Assembly (NCBI RefSeq): GCF_001418105.1
Contig: NZ_LIQI01000019.1
Span: 186,001-250,000 of the forward strand
Reading direction: 5' to 3'
DNA: 64,000 nucleotides
Source: Lacinutrix himadriensis
GTDB lineage: Bacteria; Bacteroidota; Bacteroidia; Flavobacteriales; Flavobacteriaceae
Part shown: piece after piece, positions 16,252 to 24,939 of the stretch
Numbering within the stretch: position 1 is the first letter of the stretch
Layout: each line of letters begins with the position of its first letter
Position numbers and translations under genes: made by a program
Notes under the pieces: generated by a model
Told to the model about the DNA's origin: nothing
Databases searched by the model: none
The model's input: only the letters and a program-made list of their open reading frames with translations

Positions 16252-19143
16252 ATGAAAAAAACTACTTTTAAAGTTTTGGCTATAATGTGTTTTGCTCTTA
16301 CCTATACAGGTTATGCACAAACATTAAACCAAAATGCCATGTGGCCTAACGGGACTTGGTCTGTAACTGGAACGTACAATACTGATCCTTCAGCATTTGA
16401 AGCAAATCCTACTGTGGATGCTAATTTTGCTTTCGATGATGACGATGCTGGAAATGGAAGTGATGATATTATCGCTGCAGAATCTCCTATCATCGATTTA
16501 ACCGCTGCTCATGGAGCAGGAGAAACATGGGTTACTATTTCTGCTGACTTTGTTTACAATTTTAATAATGACGATATCTTGCAATTTGAATATTGGGATG
16601 CAGATGCAGCATCATGGAACATAATTGGTACTCCAATTAATGCCGATACAGCAGCAGCTCCTCTTGACAATTTCTGTTCAGGAACAGCAGAAACATATAC
16701 AACAGATGTGCTAAATATTGTATCTTTTACTGCAACACAATTATCAGGATTTAGATATAGAATCTATTTTGATGATACATTAGGTGGTGCTGGTTATGAA
16801 TGGGGATTCTGTTTTCAATCACCAACAATTACTTCTGAAACACCACCTTCTTGTCCAGATCCTGTAACATTAACAGCATCTAATATAGACGGTTTTTCAG
16901 CAGATTTAGCATGGACAGAAACAGGAAGCGCTACATTATGGAATATTGAATTAGTAGATATTACTGCTGCTGGTACTCCTACTGGAACACCAACAGCTTC
17001 TGGAGTTGCAAACCCATACAATATAACAGGATTGACAGCTTCTAATGATTACGAATATTATGTACAATCTGATTGTGCAGTAGATGGAACTTCTACTTGG
17101 GTTGGACCATTTGCATTTTCAACTACAGTTGCTTGTCCAGAACCTTCTGCACTAAACGTAACAAACATAACAAGTTCTTCAGCAAACTTAGGTTGGACTG
17201 CAGGTGCATCAGAAACACTTTGGGATGTTGAGATCGTAGATATTACTGCTACAGGAACTCCAACAGGAACACCTACAGCTTCTGGAGTTGCAAACCCATA
17301 CATGGCTACTACTTTAGTAGATGCTAATGATTATGAGTTTTATGTAAGAGCAGATTGTGCTGTTAATGGAACTTCTGCTTGGGTTGGACCATTCACATTT
17401 ACAACAGCATGTAATACATTAATGGCTCCTTATACGCAAGACTTCGAAAATGGAGGACAAGTACCAGATTGTTGGACACTTGGTGGAGATGAAAATTGGT
17501 TATTTAATACTACAGGACCTAACTATGTTGGTAACTCTGGAACACTATCTGGAAGCACAATTTCAGGAGGTTATTACGCAGTAGTAGACGATTCTACTCC
17601 AGATGCAACAAATGCACAATTAGAGTCACCATTTGTAGATCTAACTCCATTAACTGCACCTGCTTTATCTTTCTATGAAATTAGTGATAATCAAGGACAA
17701 GCTAGTGCTACTTTAACAGTAAGTGTTTGGGATGGTGCTGCATGGAATGTAGTAGGAACGTATAACACAAACACTATTGGATGGGAGAAAAAAATAATTG
17801 ACCTAAGCGGTTTAACATTTACTGGTCCAGCAAAAGCTAGATTCTCTATTGCGGATTCCGGAAGTTTCTACGATGACATCGCTATTGATGACGTTTCTTT
17901 TGAAGAAGCGCCTCCATGTTTTGATCCATCAACGCTAACTGCTTCAAATGTTTTAGCATACTCTGCTGAATTAGGGTGGTCTGAAAATGGAAGTGCTACA
18001 CTATGGAATATTGAATTAGTAGATATTACTGCTGCTGGAGCTCCTACAGGAACACCAACAGCTTCCGGAGTTACAAATCCATACGATCAAACAGGATTAG
18101 TAGCAACGAATGATTACGAATATTATGTGCAAGCAGATTGTGGAGCAAATGGAACTTCTGCATGGGTTGGACCTTTCGCATTTACAACACCAGTTGTATG
18201 TCCAGCACCTTCTGCATTAAGCGCAACAAACATTACAATGACCTCTGCAGACTTAGCTTGGACTGAAAATGGAGCTTCTGCACTATGGAACGTGGAATTA
18301 GTAGATGTAACTGCTGGAGGAACTGTTACGGGAACTGCAACTGCTACAGGAATTACAAATCCATACAGTCAAACTGGTTTAATTGCTGATAACAATTATG
18401 AATTCTATGTACAGACAGATTGTGGTGTAGATGGAACTTCAGATTGGACAGGACCTTTTAGCTTTGCTACACCTTATGTAGCTGTTGCTCCAGATTGTTC
18501 TAACGGAATATTCCTAGATTCTGGTGGAATGAGTGCTGATTATTCGTCTAGCGAAACTATTACTTATACCATAATGCCAGATATGCCAGGAAATGCTGTT
18601 TCTGTAAACTTTACGGCCTTTAGTTCTGAAGATAATAGTTTTTCTGGTGGATGTTATGACGGGTTAACAATTCATAATGGTGCGGATGCTTCTGCTCCAA
18701 CAATGGACCCTCCAGGAGGAGGAACTATTTGGTGTTGGGATGAAGATGATACTGTACCAGCTGGTACAGGTGACTTAGAAGGTATGACTATTACCTCTAC
18801 GGATGCTTCAGGAGCCTTAACATTTGTATTTACTTCAGATACATCTGTAACTAGAGAAGGATGGGAAGCTATAGTAACTTGTGCAACATTATCTACTGCA
18901 GATTTTGATAATGGTTTAGCTTTTACTTACTATCCAAACCCAGTAAATGATAACTTAGTTCTTAAAGCACAAAAAGATATTGAAAGTATATCTGTTTATA
19001 ATATGTTAGGTCAAGAACTACAACGTTCTACTCCTAATAGTATTAATGCAGATGTAAATATGTCTTCTTTACAAACTGGAGCTTATTTTGTTAAAGTAAC
19101 TATTGGTAACGCTACAGAAACAATAAGAGTTATTAAAAAATAA
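16252..19143 (+). CDS. T9SS-sorted surface protein with FN3, MAM-like and CUB-like modules
   Basis: 963 residues. Signal peptide about 1-22 (ends 'YTGYAQ'). Then an N-terminal beta module (25-195), FN3 repeats 1 and 2 (about 200-385), a MAM/concanavalin-like module (about 390-553, 'QDFENGGQVPDCWT...AIDDVSF'), FN3 repeats 3 and 4 (about 555-740), a CUB-like module (about 750-880) and a type A sorting domain (about 885-963, 'YYPNPVNDNLVLKA' to 'TIRVIKK'). It should be exported by the T9SS and fixed at the cell surface or released, probably as an adhesin or protease-like scaffold; no catalytic domain was seen. The four FN3 units are close copies at the DNA level. Confidence 0.9.
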   Translation: MKKTTFKVLAIMCFALTYTGYAQTLNQNAMWPNGTWSVTGTYNTDPSAFEANPTVDANFAFDDDDAGNGSDDIIAAESPIIDLTAAHGAGETWVTISADFVYNFNNDDILQFEYWDADAASWNIIGTPINADTAAAPLDNFCSGTAETYTTDVLNIVSFTATQLSGFRYRIYFDDTLGGAGYEWGFCFQSPTITSETPPSCPDPVTLTASNIDGFSADLAWTETGSATLWNIELVDITAAGTPTGTPTASGVANPYNITGLTASNDYEYYVQSDCAVDGTSTWVGPFAFSTTVACPEPSALNVTNITSSSANLGWTAGASETLWDVEIVDITATGTPTGTPTASGVANPYMATTLVDANDYEFYVRADCAVNGTSAWVGPFTFTTACNTLMAPYTQDFENGGQVPDCWTLGGDENWLFNTTGPNYVGNSGTLSGSTISGGYYAVVDDSTPDATNAQLESPFVDLTPLTAPALSFYEISDNQGQASATLTVSVWDGAAWNVVGTYNTNTIGWEKKIIDLSGLTFTGPAKARFSIADSGSFYDDIAIDDVSFEEAPPCFDPSTLTASNVLAYSAELGWSENGSATLWNIELVDITAAGAPTGTPTASGVTNPYDQTGLVATNDYEYYVQADCGANGTSAWVGPFAFTTPVVCPAPSALSATNITMTSADLAWTENGASALWNVELVDVTAGGTVTGTATATGITNPYSQTGLIADNNYEFYVQTDCGVDGTSDWTGPFSFATPYVAVAPDCSNGIFLDSGGMSADYSSSETITYTIMPDMPGNAVSVNFTAFSSEDNSFSGGCYDGLTIHNGADASAPTMDPPGGGTIWCWDEDDTVPAGTGDLEGMTITSTDASGALTFVFTSDTSVTREGWEAIVTCATLSTADFDNGLAFTYYPNPVNDNLVLKAQKDIESISVYNMLGQELQRSTPNSINADVNMSSLQTGAYFVKVTIGNATETIRVIKK
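16849..17409 (+). repeat. FN3-coding DNA repeats 1 and 2
   Basis: Two tandem units of about 280 bp within the T9SS gene. Both contain the block GTAGATATTACTGC and ACAGCTTCTGGAGTTGCAAA almost unchanged. The same block recurs in units 3 and 4 (17911-18473) after a different module, so the units duplicated before or after that module was inserted. Confidence 0.8.
17911..18473 (+). repeat. FN3-coding DNA repeats 3 and 4
   Basis: Third and fourth copies of the 280-bp FN3 unit. Unit 3 is closest to unit 1 (shared stretch ATATTGAATTAGTAGATATT), while unit 4 is more diverged. Confidence 0.78.
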
Positions 19144-19161
19144 TCCTTATTTATAGTACGT

Positions 19162-19196
19162 AAAAAAAGGCTGTCCTTAAAAAGACAGTCTTTTTT
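19162..19196 (+). terminator. Terminator after the 963-residue T9SS gene
   Basis: Stem AAAAGGCTGTC/GACAGTCTTTT with an 8-nt loop, then a T run ending 19196; 19 bases past the stop. Confidence 0.88.
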
Positions 19197-19235
19197 ATGC
19201 AAAATTATATAGCTATATTTTGGTCATTAAAAGAC

Positions 19236-19272
19236 AAAAAAAAAAAAAACGCAACCATTCATTTGGTTGCGT
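19236..19272 (-). terminator. ACGCAACC hairpin, copy 1
   Basis: Perfect 8-bp stem ACGCAACC (19249-19256) / GGTTGCGT (19265-19272), loop ATTCATTT on the plus strand, and a long A tract 19236-19249 that reads as a T run on the minus strand. It lies 24 bases after the stop of the T9SS relic, so it looks like that gene's terminator. The loop is the exact reverse complement of the loops in copies 2 and 3. Confidence 0.8.
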
Positions 19273-19295
19273 TTTTCTTTATATTTAATTCTAAA

Positions 19296-19486
19296 TTATT
19301 TTTTTAATACTTTAATAACTTCAGAATTTGTATTTACGTTTCACTTAATAATACAATACCCTGGACTAACGCTAGATAAATCTACTGTTGTATCTAAAGT
19401 ATTAGGAGTACTATTTAATACTTATTTTCCTATTACATTACAGAAATTCTTGACCTTTGTTTTTTAGCATCCAGGTTTAAATTATT
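19296..19486 (-). pseudogene. Relic of a T9SS type A sorting domain
   Basis: Reading the minus strand upstream of TAA 19296-19298 gives one frame: 'NVIGK*VLNSTPNTLDTTVD' continuing 'LSSVSPGYCIIK*NVNTNSE' and ending 'VIKVLKK'. This is the standard C-terminal sorting domain (compare 'VYNMLGQEL..STPN...VNMSSLQTGAYFVKV..' in the gene at 16252), with two in-frame stops at the asterisks. The N-terminal part 'NNLNLDAKKQ..SRISV' is in another frame, implying a small deletion near 19440. Nothing of the gene body remains upstream. It cannot make a working sorting domain. An overlapping plus-strand open frame has no protein-like features. Confidence 0.8.
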
Positions 19487-19533
19487 CAAAAAAAGAAAAA
19501 AACATATCCTTAAAACATTTAAAATTTTTACAA

Positions 19534-19564
19534 TAAAAAAACGCAACCAAATGAATGGTTGCGT
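19534..19564 (-). terminator. ACGCAACC hairpin, copy 2
   Basis: Stem ACGCAACC (19541-19548) / GGTTGCGT (19557-19564), loop AAATGAAT, followed on the minus strand by TTTTTTT. Directly downstream of the 19584 T9SS gene, 20 bases past its stop. Inverted relative to copy 1; together they bracket the relic. Confidence 0.82.
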
Positions 19565-19583
19565 TTAAAACTCTGTATCATTT

Positions 19584-21971
19584 TTACTCAATAATTAGTT
19601 TTTTAATTACTTTGCCTTTATTTGTATCTATAGATAAAATATAAATTCCTGAAGCTATCTCTTTAGTGTTAATAAATTCAAGGTTTCTATCAACATTAAA
19701 CAATTGAGTGCCTTGTATGTTATAAAGTGTAACAGAACTTACCGTAATTCCATCTTTAGTCTTAATAAAAACACCTAAACTCGTTGGATTTGGATAAATT
19801 GAGATTAGGTTCTTTATGCCAAAATCATCAACGCTTAAATTATTGACTACTTCTGTGGACACTGTATTTGTAACAATTGGTAGATTATAATCGAAATATA
19901 TACTTGCATTTCCGCTCATTATACCTCCTAGTTCTAATGTGTTTTTTGGTTTAATTTTATAAGCAATATATCCATGACTATTAAGCTCGTCTGCTACTTC
20001 GTATGGTAAATTAATATTATCAAATAAAAATTCAACTTCATTACCATTTGTGATTTTTACATCATAATCATGGCTAGCACTAACCATTTTTAATGTACTC
20101 CAATCTAAATCCGCATCCAAATCATCTTCAATTCTAACAAAAGTTGCATTTGCAGTCCCTGTATTTTGGAATCTAATAATATAATCTAAATAATTATCTG
20201 TTTCATCTATAGTAATATAATCTCCTTGAAGTACATGTTTGTCATTAGGATCGTAAGCATTCACTACAATTTGTTCTAAATTGAAAGTATTATCATTTGG
20301 AGTATAATCATTGGTGTTTGGTAAAACGGAAGCTGTAAAATTTAAAATATCATCTCCATTTAAGGTAGGTGGAGCAAAGGTTTGCATTATAATATCTATT
20401 TCTTGTTTTTGAAATGGATTTAAACTTGCTATTGCAAAATCTAAACTATTTGCTGTACTACTTGTTTCTATTGGTGTTGCAGAAACAAATGATTGTTTTA
20501 TATCATCAAAAACTAAACTAGCAGTGATATTATTTATTGTTTGTGTTCCAATATTTTCAACCACTAATTTATATGCTGCTTCAAAACCTAGTCTTGCTTC
20601 ATTTATTGGTAAAAGTATAATGTTTAAATCATTTACTGTTTGGTTTGCTGAGAGACAGAAATCTACTTGCTCTGTTGAAGAAGTTGTAAAGTCTACTGTT
20701 GCAGATTGTGGTGAGGCTGTGAAATAATCTGGAACGTTTGACAAAGATACTGTAAATGTACTGCCAATAACAGAAGTTGAATATTCGCCATTATTCACTA
20801 ATCCAGAAGAAATATATGTTCCATTATTAACCTCTACAAATAAACTTTCAACTTGTATATCTGTCGTTGAACAACCATTATTATCTTGATCATAAACTAC
20901 TGTTCCAAAAATAGACTTACATTCATTAGATAAAGTATCGGCAGTAATACTCCATCCTAAATTATTAATTAAATAGTCTCTAGCACTCACATTACAGTAT
21001 CTAAGACCTGCAGATATAAAAGTTACATTTTGAAGAGTAAATCCTGCTAAATTAGATAACAATAAATCATAATTGGTAACGTCTAACCCTGAATACATTA
21101 CAAAATAATCGAAGAATGTAATACTATTAAAATTCCAAGAGTAAAGAGACTGATTAAAACTGTTAGCATTATAAAACATATTTCTCATATCTCTTACATT
21201 TGATACATCCCAATTATCAATTTCTTGATTAAAACTTTCTGCATCACGAAACATAAAACGCATATTTGTCACGCTACCAACATCCCAACTATTAATAGGT
21301 TGGTTAAAGCTAGTAGCATCTTGAAACATAGACTCCATATCTGTTACATTAAAAACATTCCAACTATTAAGTGGTTGATTAAAACTAGTTGCATTACGAA
21401 ACATAAAACTCATATCTGTCACGTTAACAACATTCCAACTATTAATAGGTAAATTAAAGCTACTAGCATCTTGAAACATATAACTCATATTTGTTACATT
21501 AGAAACATCCCAATTATCAAAAGATTGGTTAAAACTAGAACACTCATAAAACATTTTACTCATATTTGTCACTTGGCTTAAATCTGGTATGTCCATAGCA
21601 TTTACCACAAGATTTTCACATCCATAATATGCCGCTTGCATAGAAGTCCATTCTATATCTCCCCATTGTTCTATACTCTTTAATCTACTTCTGTCATAAG
21701 AGGAAATAGTTTGAAAATTCATACTGGTTAGACCTCCAGAAATAGTTACAGTATATGTTCCTGCTACTACATATACATGTGTTATAGTATAACCTACTGG
21801 ATAAGTCTCTACTGTGCCATCTCCAAAATCTATAGTATAATTACTTCCCCTTGTAGGAATTTTAATTTGTGAATTATTGCTAGTCACTTCCCAAGTTGTA
21901 ATAAAAGGTTCTTGGGCAAAGGAAATTGCAGTTATAAAAAGAAAGCAAAATAGTATGTAATGTTTTTTCAT
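19584..21971 (-). CDS. T9SS-sorted surface protein with PKD-like, DUF285 25-residue repeats and DUF7619-like module
   Basis: About 795 residues from the ATG at 21971, which gives a clean signal peptide (MKKHYILFCFLFITAISFAQ); an in-frame ATG at 21992 would add seven residues and is less likely. Then a PKD-like 'IDFGDG...GTYTVTISGG' segment and six DUF285 (BspA/Mycoplasma-lipoprotein type) repeats of exactly 25 residues, consensus M.xMFxxAxSFNQxIxxWDVSxVTx. These are followed by 'CNVSARDYLINNLGW', an SdrD-B-like 'DQDNNGC' module, a DUF7619-like 'DPNDKHVLQGD...YIIRFQNTGTA' module and a type A sorting domain. Probably a surface adhesin. Its C-terminal half matches the two FG-GAP proteins at 33232 and 38686. 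Confidence 0.9.
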   Translation of the reverse strand: MKKHYILFCFLFITAISFAQEPFITTWEVTSNNSQIKIPTRGSNYTIDFGDGTVETYPVGYTITHVYVVAGTYTVTISGGLTSMNFQTISSYDRSRLKSIEQWGDIEWTSMQAAYYGCENLVVNAMDIPDLSQVTNMSKMFYECSSFNQSFDNWDVSNVTNMSYMFQDASSFNLPINSWNVVNVTDMSFMFRNATSFNQPLNSWNVFNVTDMESMFQDATSFNQPINSWDVGSVTNMRFMFRDAESFNQEIDNWDVSNVRDMRNMFYNANSFNQSLYSWNFNSITFFDYFVMYSGLDVTNYDLLLSNLAGFTLQNVTFISAGLRYCNVSARDYLINNLGWSITADTLSNECKSIFGTVVYDQDNNGCSTTDIQVESLFVEVNNGTYISSGLVNNGEYSTSVIGSTFTVSLSNVPDYFTASPQSATVDFTTSSTEQVDFCLSANQTVNDLNIILLPINEARLGFEAAYKLVVENIGTQTINNITASLVFDDIKQSFVSATPIETSSTANSLDFAIASLNPFQKQEIDIIMQTFAPPTLNGDDILNFTASVLPNTNDYTPNDNTFNLEQIVVNAYDPNDKHVLQGDYITIDETDNYLDYIIRFQNTGTANATFVRIEDDLDADLDWSTLKMVSASHDYDVKITNGNEVEFLFDNINLPYEVADELNSHGYIAYKIKPKNTLELGGIMSGNASIYFDYNLPIVTNTVSTEVVNNLSVDDFGIKNLISIYPNPTSLGVFIKTKDGITVSSVTLYNIQGTQLFNVDRNLEFINTKEIASGIYILSIDTNKGKVIKKLIIE
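21114..21563 (-). repeat. Six 75-bp DUF285-coding tandem repeats
   Basis: Six consecutive 75-bp units coding 25-residue repeats. The most similar units share stretches such as AACATTCCAACTATTAA and GTTGCATTACGAAACATAAA on the plus strand with few changes, so unit number could vary by slippage or recombination. Confidence 0.85.
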
Positions 21972-22028
21972 ATATAATTGTTTTGTAGTCATTTATTGTT
22001 AATAAAAAATCGATTAAATATATATATT

Positions 22029-22062
22029 AAAAAAAACGCAACCAAATGAATAGTTGCGTTTT
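22029..22062 (-). terminator. ACGCAACC hairpin, copy 3
   Basis: ACGCAACC (22036-22043), loop AAATGAAT, AGTTGCGT (22052-22059, one mismatch), with a T run on the minus strand. It lies 187 bases past the dnaK stop and before the start of the 19584 gene, in the same orientation as copy 2. Confidence 0.75.
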
Positions 22063-22117
22063 TAATATATTTAAAAAGTTTTAAAAAGACCCTAAACAAA
22101 TTTAGAAGCTTTAAAAA

Positions 22118-22248
22118 GATACTCAGTCAAGCTGAGCATAAGCGATTCGCATGAGTTTCTAGAAAAAGAAGCTCGACTCTCTGAGATACTCACCTTCGTG
22201 AGCATAAGCGATTCGCACAATTTTTATTTATAAAAATTGGCTCTCTGC
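22118..22248. repeat. Two tandem double-hairpin units after dnaK
   Basis: Unit 1 (22118-22184) and unit 2 (22185-22248) both begin GATACTCA, contain TGAGCATAAGCGATTCGCA, then a second, unrelated stem (GAG.TTCT/AGAA.CTC in unit 1, CAATTTTTA/TAAAAATTG in unit 2) and end CTCTCTG. The first stem is ACTCAG/CTGAGC-like in unit 1 and ACTCAC/GTGAGC in unit 2: the stem bases co-vary. Unit 2 touches the dnaK stop codon. Confidence 0.8.
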
Positions 22249-24153
22249 TTACTTAACTTCTTCGAAATCTACGTCTTCAACGTCGCTTTCTTCTTTTGAA
22301 TCTGTTCCAGCGTTTGCATCCGATCCAGCATCTGCTCCACCTTGAGCATCTGCTTGTGCTTTATACATTTCTTCGCTAGCTACTTTCCAAGCTTCGTTTA
22401 AAGTATCTAAAGCTGGAGAAATTACCGCTACATCTTTAGTTTCGTATGCTTTTTTAAGCTCTTCTAAAGCTGCTTCCACTGGTGCTTTTTTATCATCTGA
22501 TATTTTATCACCAAATTCAGCTAATTGCTTTTCCGTTTGGAAAATCATTGAATCCGCTTCATTTAATTTTTGAGCGTTTTCTGCTGCTTTAGCATCCGCT
22601 TCTGCATTTTCTTCTGCATCCGCTTTCATTTTTTTGATTTCTTCTTCTGTTAATCCTGAAGATGCTTCAATACGAATATCTTGTGTCTTACCAGTAGCTT
22701 TATCTCCTGCAGAAACTTTGATAATTCCGTTTGCATCAATATCGAAAGTTACTTCAATTTGAGGAGTACCACGTTGTGCTGGTGGAATTCCATCTAAATG
22801 AAAACGTCCAATTGTTTTATTATCTGCTGCCATAGAACGTTCCCCTTGTAGAACATGAATTTCTACTGATGGTTGGTTGTCTGCTGCTGTAGAGAATACT
22901 TGACTCTTTTTTGTTGGAATCGTTGTATTAGCTTCAATAAGTTTTGTCATTACATTACCCATTGTTTCAATACCAAGAGATAAAGGTGTTACATCTAAAA
23001 GTAATACATCTTTAACATCTCCAGATAAAACTCCACCTTGAATACCTGCTCCTAAAGAAACAACCTCATCTGGATTTACACCTTTACTTGGTGCTTTTCC
23101 GAAGAATTTCTCTACTGCTTCTACTACTGCTGGAATACGTGTTGATCCACCAACAAGAATAACTTCATCAATATCAGATTTAGATAAACCTGCTGCTTTT
23201 AATGCTGTTTGACAAGGCTCGATAGTACGTTTTACTAAATCGTCAATTAATTGCTCAAATTTAGCTCTTGTTAAAGTACGTACTAAGTGTTTTGGTCCAC
23301 TTGCAGTTGCAGTAACGTAAGGTAAGTTAATCTCCGTTTGTGCAGAAGATGATAATTCAATCTTCGCTTTTTCTGAAGCCTCTTTAATACGTTGTAAAGC
23401 CATTGGGTCTTTACGTAAATCGATACCTTCTTCAGCATTAAACTCATCTGCTAACCAGTCGATAATTTTTTGATCTACATCATCTCCTCCTAAATGCGTA
23501 TCTCCATCTGTAGAAAGTACTTCAAATACACCATCTCCTAATTCAAGGATAGATACATCATGTGTTCCTCCACCAAAATCAAATACTACTATTTTTTGGT
23601 CTGTTCCTTTTTTGTCCATACCATAAGCTAAAGCTGCTGCTGTTGGCTCGTTGATAATACGACGTACTTTTAAACCTGCAATCTCACCAGCTTCTTTAGT
23701 TGCTTGACGTTGTGCATCGTTAAAATAAGCAGGAACAGTAATTACTGCTTCTGTTACTGTAGTACCTAAGTAATCTTCAGCTGTTTTCTTCATTTTTTGA
23801 AGAACCATTGCAGATAATTCTTGAGGTGTATATAAACGACCATCAATATCTACACGTGGTGTGTCATTGTCTCCTTTTACCACTTTATATGGTACACGTT
23901 CTGCTTCTTTTTTAGATTCAGAATATTTGTTCCCCATAAAACGTTTAATAGAATAAACCGTTTTAGTTGGGTTTGTAACTGCTTGACGTTTTGCTGGATC
24001 ACCAACTTTAATTTCACCGCCTTCTACAAAAGCGATAACGGATGGTGTTGTTCTTTTACCTTCTGCATTTGGAATTACAACTGGTTCGTTACCTTCCATT
24101 ACAGAAACGCAGGAATTTGTTGTTCCTAAATCGATTCCAATAATCTTACTCAT
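22249..24153 (-). CDS. dnaK: Chaperone DnaK (Hsp70)
   Basis: 634 residues. ATP-dependent chaperone of the cytoplasm working with DnaJ and GrpE. The signature '[17 protein letters not shown]' opens the nucleotide-binding domain (about 1-380), with '[15 protein letters not shown]' near 193 and '[13 protein letters not shown]' near 335. '[16 protein letters not shown]' begins the substrate-binding domain, and the acidic tail ends '[11 protein letters not shown]', like the usual EEVD-type ending. DnaJ and GrpE genes are not adjacent. A 13-bp palindrome (24232-24244) lies about 80 bases upstream and could be its operator. Confidence 0.98.
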   Translation of the reverse strand: MSKIIGIDLGTTNSCVSVMEGNEPVVIPNAEGKRTTPSVIAFVEGGEIKVGDPAKRQAVTNPTKTVYSIKRFMGNKYSESKKEAERVPYKVVKGDNDTPRVDIDGRLYTPQELSAMVLQKMKKTAEDYLGTTVTEAVITVPAYFNDAQRQATKEAGEIAGLKVRRIINEPTAAALAYGMDKKGTDQKIVVFDFGGGTHDVSILELGDGVFEVLSTDGDTHLGGDDVDQKIIDWLADEFNAEEGIDLRKDPMALQRIKEASEKAKIELSSSAQTEINLPYVTATASGPKHLVRTLTRAKFEQLIDDLVKRTIEPCQTALKAAGLSKSDIDEVILVGGSTRIPAVVEAVEKFFGKAPSKGVNPDEVVSLGAGIQGGVLSGDVKDVLLLDVTPLSLGIETMGNVMTKLIEANTTIPTKKSQVFSTAADNQPSVEIHVLQGERSMAADNKTIGRFHLDGIPPAQRGTPQIEVTFDIDANGIIKVSAGDKATGKTQDIRIEASSGLTEEEIKKMKADAEENAEADAKAAENAQKLNEADSMIFQTEKQLAEFGDKISDDKKAPVEAALEELKKAYETKDVAVISPALDTLNEAWKVASEEMYKAQADAQGGADAGSDANAGTDSKEESDVEDVDFEEVK

Positions 24154-24231
24154 AATTATATTTTTTGTGTGTTGAAATTTATTTTTTAAATCATAATGTA
24201 ATAGTCAATGATTATGCCAATACAATATGAC

Positions 24232-24244
24232 TGACACGATGTCA
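24232..24244 (-). promoter_or_regulatory. Candidate heat-shock operator upstream of dnaK
   Basis: TGACACGATGTCA is a perfect TGACA-N3-TGTCA inverted repeat, 79 bases upstream of the dnaK ATG. No CIRCE element (HrcA site) was found in this gap. Function is inferred from position only; the gap also serves the divergent lipoprotein gene at 24327. Confidence 0.4.
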
Positions 24245-24326
24245 TAAAATTATTAAATCCTATTATTTATAATTTTTTAACAAGTAATATTAAAAGCTAT
24301 TTGTAACTTTAAGCAAAAATTAAATT

Positions 24327-24803
24327 ATGAAAAAAATTGTATCGGTATTATTTGTGTTTGCATTATTATTAACTTCTTGTCAAGGAGAAGATGGAGAAGA
24401 TGGTGGTATTTTTCTAGGCCAATCTTTTGAAAGAGAGATAGACTTAGTCGCTACAAACAATTATCAACAAACCGTAGAAATCCCTTTGAATATTGACTTG
24501 TATGATACAGATATGGTTTTAGTTTATCGTCTTTTAGGGCAATCTGGTGGATATGATATCTGGAAACCCCTTCCTGAAACTGTTTATACTAATTTTGGTG
24601 ACGAATTTCAATATAACTTTGAACACAATTTTGATTTTGTAACCATTTTTATAGATGCACCTTCCACATTTAATTATAACAATTTACTTTCTGGTGACAC
24701 TTTAGACCAAACTTTTAGAATAGTTGTATTGCCTGTCGATTTTGTAAACAGTAAAAACATCGATGTTACTAATTATTATGACGTTATAAAATATACAAAA
24801 TAA
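24327..24803 (+). CDS. Small lipoprotein with short collagen-like GED repeat
   Basis: 158 residues. The lipoprotein signal ends 'LLLTSCQG' with Cys18. Directly after the Cys comes 'GEDGEDGG', the short Gly-x-y run seen in many flavobacterial surface or outer-membrane lipoproteins. The rest is a beta-rich domain with no motif I recognise ('YDTDMVLVYRLLGQSGGYDIWKPLPETVY'). Function unknown. It diverges from dnaK, and its own promoter region shares the 173-base gap with the palindrome at 24232. Confidence 0.75.
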   Translation: MKKIVSVLFVFALLLTSCQGEDGEDGGIFLGQSFEREIDLVATNNYQQTVEIPLNIDLYDTDMVLVYRLLGQSGGYDIWKPLPETVYTNFGDEFQYNFEHNFDFVTIFIDAPSTFNYNNLLSGDTLDQTFRIVVLPVDFVNSKNIDVTNYYDVIKYTK

Positions 24804-24939
24804 AATCTGCCATAATAGATAATTTGATATTGCTCTAAAACTATATTTATACCTTTCTTTTAATAAATATAAGCCATATTCTATAAGTAACTTCTATAAC
24901 AAAATGTATATTTACCCCAACTTTAAAAGGTTATAGTAA

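Noticed and set aside
19267-19467. Plus-strand open frame of 66 codons
   Set aside because: It lies opposite the T9SS relic and has no start context, domain or sensible composition.
22118-22217. CRISPR array from the repeated TGAGCATAAGCGATTCGCA
   Set aside because: Only two copies, with variable hairpins rather than spacers, and no cas genes.
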